Part shown: in pieces, positions 59,813 through 64,000 of the stretch
How the letters are laid out: each line of letters opens with the position of its first letter
Position numbering within the stretch: the first letter of the stretch is position 1
DNA from: Acidobacteriota bacterium
Lineage (GTDB): Bacteria > Acidobacteriota > Blastocatellia > Pyrinomonadales > Pyrinomonadaceae
Direction: 5' to 3'
DNA: 64,000 bases
Assembly: GCA_016703965.1 (NCBI GenBank)
Contig: JADJBB010000025.1
Coordinates: forward strand, 310,001 to 374,000
The notes under the pieces: model-generated
What the model was told of the DNA's origin: nothing
Seen by the model: only the letters and a program-made list of their open reading frames with translations
The model's database searches: none
Translations under genes and position numbers: made by a program

Positions 59813-61725
59813 CTAATTTGAAGTCCATTTGTTATCCGCCAGATTTGCGTCCATGAAGATACCGCCGTCGAGCGATATCGACTTAACGGTTTTGGGTAGA
59901 TTTATCCGCGATATTGCTTCTTTCATATTCAACCGCCAGATATCAGGCCCGTGGTGGATCGTTTCTGTCGAGCCATCCGTGAAGGTGACGACCATATCAG
60001 CTGGTGCCGGATATCCTCCGATATTCTTGATGGTCACCAGCGTGCTGCCGTTCTCTGCCTTGACGTCAGTTATCGCCTGATCGATGTAACCGTGCGAGAA
60101 GAACCAGGCATTCCAGAACCAATTAAGGTCCCGACCTGTATGGGTATTGAAGGAATAGAACATATCCCACGGCATCGGGTGCTTACCGTTCCAATCGTTC
60201 ATAAATCCGTGTAGGCCTTTCCGGAAGTCTGTATCACCAAGCAGATCTTTGAGGGCGAGATATCCGAGTGCCGCTTTACCATACTTGTTGTCACCGTAAG
60301 CTTGGACCAAGCCTGAGACGGCATTCTCGGGAGTCATAATTGGCAGATCGGCCGAGGCATCGGCGTTCTTTACCCAGTTGGCAACGCGAATCTTTTAAAT
60401 AGATCGTCGGTGAAGGGCTGACCGAAGCGCTTTTGATTGAACCCGTATTCGAATGCGGTCGTCCAACCTTCTTCCATAAATGAATATCGGCGTTCGTTTA
60501 TGCCCATAAAGAACGGAAAGTAGGTGTGCAGGATCTCGTGTGCGGCGATAAAATGCTGAAACTTTGAGTCCTCTTGGGAGCTGTCATTGGCCATCATCGG
60601 GGCTTCCATGTCGGCGGTGCCGCGGAAGATGGTCATTTTGGGGTAGGGATAAGGTATGCCAGGCCAATCATTTGACGCATAGTCGAGAGCTGACTTAACG
60701 TAAGTCACCATATTGGCGAAGTTCTTTGACGGCTCGTCGTAGGCAGCCTGGGTGCTGGCACGTCGACCGGACTTTTTGTCAACGACGATGCTGCCAGCGT
60801 CCCAGATATAGTGATCGCTAAGTCCGTAAACGACGTCCGGAACGTTCTCAGACCTCCATTTCCAAGTAACGGTTGGCGTTTGAGCAGTAACCGTTCCCGC
60901 CTTTACCTCGGCGAGCGATGCGACATTGACCACGTCGTCACTCGTAAATGAACGCTTCAGCCGTTCGGCGTGTTTTGGCTGTAGAACCTCATCGATATTG
61001 GTCAGGTTTCCGGTTCCCCAAACGATGAAATTCTTCGGTACGTTCACCTCTACGTTGTAGTCGTTGAATTCACCGAAAAACTCGTGGCCGCCCAGCAAAT
61101 GTTGATCGGTGTCCCATCCATCCACGTTAGTTAAAACAGCTACACGCGGATAGAAATACGCAATGTAGAAGGTCGTTGGGTCGATCACCCCGTCGCGATC
61201 AGGTTTTTCAGCGAGTTCATAGACCCACTTAAAGGAAAGCGTCGTTGAGCCGCCCGGTGGTATCGGCTTCTGGAGGTCGATAGCGTTAAGCGACATTCCT
61301 TTAATGTCGAGTAGCGGCTTCCATGGGCGAACCACCCCATTCTCCGTGAATTCGGCGATCACAACATCCGACGTGAGTTGTTTCGTGTCAACGTTTTTCT
61401 CACGAGCAGATTCTGGCGCGTGGGCGTTCATTTCGAAACGAAGAATGAGCCGGTCAAGCGTCAACGGACTGTTGTTCTTGTAAACGATCTCTTGTACGCC
61501 GGACACGTTCCTGCTTGGCGGATTTACCGAGATCTTGATGTTGTGCGTCGACTTGTTCTGAAAGTACTTAGCCGTTGGCTTTCCATCCATCGAACGCAAG
61601 CCGGCCTTGTAAGCCGCCTTAACATTTCGAGGCATGTAAAGGTCCTGCGCAATAGCGCTCACTGAAACGATCGACGCTATTAGAATTGCTACAAGTATTT
61701 TTCTCACTTTTTTCTCGCTGTTCAC
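59813..61725 (-). pseudogene. Secreted M1 family zinc metallopeptidase, single frameshift
   Basis: From GTG 61725 the frame encodes a signal peptide, the M1 N-terminal beta domain, ADMEAPMM (the GAMEN-type site), the zinc motif HEILH (residues 396-400) and third ligand Glu419. It stops at 60370 just after LFKRF; another frame continues with RVANWVKNADASADL and about 190 residues of helical C-terminal domain. One base missing near 60390 would join them to about 636 residues. The motifs are otherwise perfect. It is the first gene of the eight-gene run; whether it is active depends on the shift being an error. Confidence 0.8.
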
Positions 61726-62043
61726 TCTTAGGTGCTCTTTTTTGGTAGACTCCTACCCGAAATGCGATCCTGGTCTCGATCTAGTTAGGCTGCGACGTAT
61801 TTCGCCAACAAGAAGTGCAGATCGGAGGGGATTTGTGCGTCGACGTGACGGCGGCAGCTGCAATTCAAGAAATTCAGTTTTACAGGTTGCCCCCGATCTC
61901 CTGAGCGGTTCCATTTCGACTGGGAAGGCCGAGTTGGTAGCGGTCAATGCAAAGGAGACAACTTTTGATCAAGGTATAATTTTATGGGGGAGCGAGGCAG
62001 GGGTAAATACGAAGCGCTACTGAAAAAGCCTAAGTAGTTCTAC
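61726..62043. other. Intergenic region, likely promoter of the secreted-protein operon
   Basis: 318 nt without a gene between the two-component genes and the M1 peptidase, all reading left. A TATAAT hexamer at 61975-61980 is on the plus strand, so not for the operon. No clear operator repeat was found. Confidence 0.4.
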
Positions 62044-62712
62044 TTAATTTGAAAAAAGGGACTCGATCTTCGCCTTGTTGCGGATCGCGAATTTAAGCAA
62101 GGCATTGGCCCCGTTAATATCTAATTTCGAGCAGATATTGTAACGATGGGTTTCGACGGTGCGGATCGCGACGAACAGATCGGCAGCAATTTCACGGTTA
62201 GTTTTAGAATCCGAGATTAACAAAAGGACCTTCTTTTCGGTCTGGCTCAGCGAACCCAGCGCCCATACAGCATTGCTGTCGGTGTCATCGGATACGTTAT
62301 CGAGTATAAGTTCATTCAAAGCGGGGCTGAGGTACAACTTCCCGGACATTACGGTGTGAATGCATCTAACGATCTCGTCCAAAGCAGAATCTTTAAGAAC
62401 ATAGCCCTTAACTCCAAGGGATTTGATCGAGCGAAGGATGGAGTTGTCCTTGTGCATCGTGAGGAAGATCAGGATGGCTCGCGAAGATCGTTCCTTCAAT
62501 GCCCGGGCGGCCTCGATGCCGTCCATGATCGGCATATCAATGTCCAGTATGACCACATCTGGATCGGTAGTTCCGATAAGTTCAATAGCCGCCCAGCCGT
62601 TGTCGGCCTCTCCGACAAGCCTCAGGTTATCGGACTTCTCGATGATCGCCGCCAATCCCTGTCGAAAGATCGGATGGTCGTCTGCAATTAATACTGTGAT
62701 CTCCTTTCGCAT
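62044..62712 (-). CDS. NarL/LuxR-family response regulator
   Basis: A 222-residue regulator: receiver with Asp11-Asp12, phospho-Asp57 (VILDIDM), and a LuxR-type HTH (LSQTEKKVLLLISDSKTNREI, then RTVETHRYNICSKL). It is separated by one base from the sensor kinase gene upstream, so they form a pair. Its targets should have an inverted-repeat operator; the operon downstream is a natural candidate. Confidence 0.92.
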   Translation of the reverse strand: MRKEITVLIADDHPIFRQGLAAIIEKSDNLRLVGEADNGWAAIELIGTTDPDVVILDIDMPIMDGIEAARALKERSSRAILIFLTMHKDNSILRSIKSLGVKGYVLKDSALDEIVRCIHTVMSGKLYLSPALNELILDNVSDDTDSNAVWALGSLSQTEKKVLLLISDSKTNREIAADLFVAIRTVETHRYNICSKLDINGANALLKFAIRNKAKIESLFSN

Positions 62713-62713
62713 C

Positions 62714-64000
62714 TCAGAATCTTAGCTGTATGACTATTTTCGTGCCTTCCGACACTACCGAATCTATCGTAAGATCTCCCCGGAGCAGCTTAACCCGCTG
62801 CGATATCCCCTCCAAACCGAAACCCGACGCAGAATTCTTCTCAGATGGATGCTTCCGGGAAAACCCCTTTCCGAAATCCTGTATCATCATCGTCAGCAAA
62901 CCATCTTGTCTAGTCACCAGTATTTTACCCCGAGGACTCTCAGAATGCTTAATAATATTACTCAGGCATTCCTGCACGATCCTGTAAACACTGATCTCCG
63001 CCTCCTCCGGAAAGATACCATCGATCTCGTCAATCCCTTGTTCGAAAACAACTCCAGTCGCCATTTGTGTCTGCTCTATTAGATTTCGGACCGCTTCTGT
63101 GAGGCCAAATCTCTTTAAGTTCTGCGGCGATAGATTCTTTACTATTGTCCGAGCTTCCTCCAGCGCGTCGGCAGCCGATTCTGAGATCTGTTTCAATCGT
63201 TTTTGCACCTCGTCCGGGTCGGAATTGGATTCGAGCCCTTGTTGTGCCCAGTTCTTGATGATCAGGAGGTCCTGGCCGAGTCCGTCATGAAGTTCAGTCG
63301 CAATTCGACTGCGTTCTATTTCATGGGCGACCAATAGCTGACGTGAAAATTCAGCCTCTTTTAATTTCTCTGCCTCGACCTGCTGCATCTTAAACCTGTA
63401 GAGGACAACCGCAACCATCACAAGAAAAAGAGCGGCTGCAACATTAAACCACCATGTCTGCCAAAAATACTTGGCGACATCGATGCTGAGGATCGCGGTA
63501 TTTTCACTCCAGACCCCACTGGCGCTGACTGCCCGGACATGAAAGGTGTATTTGCCCGGAGCAAACCGCGAGAGAAATGGATAGCTGGCAATTCGCTGCG
63601 TCCCGGCATCGGTCCAGTCATCATCGAGGCCATCAATCTTATAAAAAAAGCGGATATTCTCCGGCTTGGTAAAACTCAGGCCAGTAAAGCGGATCTCGAG
63701 ATCACGATTGCCCGTCGGGATGGATACTGAATTATTTTCACGGATCGTCGCCGCAATGGGCATCGAGCCGATGTCATCAAGTCTTGTCGAAACGCCTTCG
63801 ATGACGACCTTTGGCGGAGTCAGGTTGGTCTTTGTGGGATCGATAATGACGACATCCTTTATCATCGGGAACCAAAGCCGGCCATCACGCGTTTTTATCC
63901 CGGCAGATTGATGGCCGCCGCTGGCTTCGCTGCTTTTCATGCCGTCCGAAACGCCGTAAATCGCCCCAACGATCGAGTTTTTCCGTTTATCCGCCACCGC
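62714..64000 (-). CDS. Two-component sensor kinase, propeller/Y_Y_Y/HisKA_3 type (partial)
   Basis: The last 428 residues of a kinase that continues beyond the right edge. Seen here: the last blade of a regulator beta-propeller (KTRDGRLWFPMIKDVVIIDP), the Y_Y_Y domain (LEIRFTGLSF, FFYKIDGLDDDWTDAG, YTFHVRA), one membrane helix (FNVAAALFLVMVAVVLYRF), HisKA_3 with phospho-His in ELHDGLGQDL and HATPase_c. The periplasmic propeller would sense a ligand, often a glycan or surface polymer in Bacteroidetes relatives. Followed directly by its regulator. Confidence 0.92.
   Translation of the reverse strand, partial: AVADKRKNSIVGAIYGVSDGMKSSEASGGHQSAGIKTRDGRLWFPMIKDVVIIDPTKTNLTPPKVVIEGVSTRLDDIGSMPIAATIRENNSVSIPTGNRDLEIRFTGLSFTKPENIRFFYKIDGLDDDWTDAGTQRIASYPFLSRFAPGKYTFHVRAVSASGVWSENTAILSIDVAKYFWQTWWFNVAAALFLVMVAVVLYRFKMQQVEAEKLKEAEFSRQLLVAHEIERSRIATELHDGLGQDLLIIKNWAQQGLESNSDPDEVQKRLKQISESAADALEEARTIVKNLSPQNLKRFGLTEAVRNLIEQTQMATGVVFEQGIDEIDGIFPEEAEISVYRIVQECLSNIIKHSESPRGKILVTRQDGLLTMMIQDFGKGFSRKHPSEKNSASGFGLEGISQRVKLLRGDLTIDSVVSEGTKIVIQLRF

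Noticed and set aside
61975..61980. TATAAT as promoter of the secreted operon
   Set aside because: It is on the plus strand, away from the operon, and has no matching -35 hexamer.
1..64000. tRNA or rRNA genes
   Set aside because: No GGTTCGAATCC-type arm or rRNA core sequence was seen on either strand while reading; a covariance scan was not possible.

Overview
The window looks like chromosomal DNA of an acidobacterium, most likely class Blastocatellia (Pyrinomonadales-like). This is inferred from the kinds of protein present: many small secreted proteins, a sortilin/BNR-repeat giant protein, PD40 and TPR secreted proteins, a Y_Y_Y-type sensor kinase, a type IV pilin under PilS/PilR and sigma-54, and a LOL-style Gram-negative envelope with heptose genes. 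No rRNA, tRNA or CRISPR array was found. Protein-coding density is high except around 10.3-11.4 kb, 12.9-14.5 kb and 49.1-49.6 kb.

Layout. 0-8 kb: stress membrane protein, Tat-exported dienelactone hydrolase, 1.1 kaa BNR/VPS10-like secreted protein, small secreted proteins. 8-10 kb: B12-binding radical SAM enzyme. 10.3-17.2 kb: accessory zone with palindromic repeats, four fragments of one SmpA/OmlA-like gene, a tetraheme cytochrome, a frameshifted zinc-ribbon protein, a frameshifted IS110-family element between 36-bp direct repeats, and small secreted proteins. 17.1-20.2 kb: groES-groEL under a CIRCE operator; a PIN toxin/antitoxin pair lies between the groEL end and a second, detached groEL 3' fragment. 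20-29.5 kb: MOSC protein, class A PBP, K+ channel, unusual epimerase, heptosyltransferase, heptose-bisphosphate phosphatase, cupin. 29.4-36.7 kb: pilS-like kinase, pilR-like regulator, sigma-54 promoter, pilA, GT-C-like membrane protein and acyltransferase. 36.8-46.2 kb: ABC exporter operon, PriA, TPR protein, prolyl oligopeptidase. 46.2-54 kb: DUF5615/DUF433 pair, GGDEF-EAL protein, hypothetical secreted proteins, M28 peptidase.

The most novel part is 54.2-61.7 kb: eight closely spaced minus-strand genes, all exported or membrane proteins, with seven copies of a roughly 70-residue Trp/Cys domain (three genes), a beta/gamma-crystallin module, a DUF3011 protein, a lysozyme-inhibitor-like protein, a solute-binding protein, a CPBP protease homologue and an M1 peptidase. 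A two-component system of propeller/Y_Y_Y type lies directly upstream on the same strand. I propose this as an undescribed envelope-stress or surface-defence system; that role is inference.

A cross-cutting caution: at least eight single-base shifts break otherwise well-preserved reading frames, mostly in short homopolymers. Residual long-read assembly errors explain most of them better than true gene decay.
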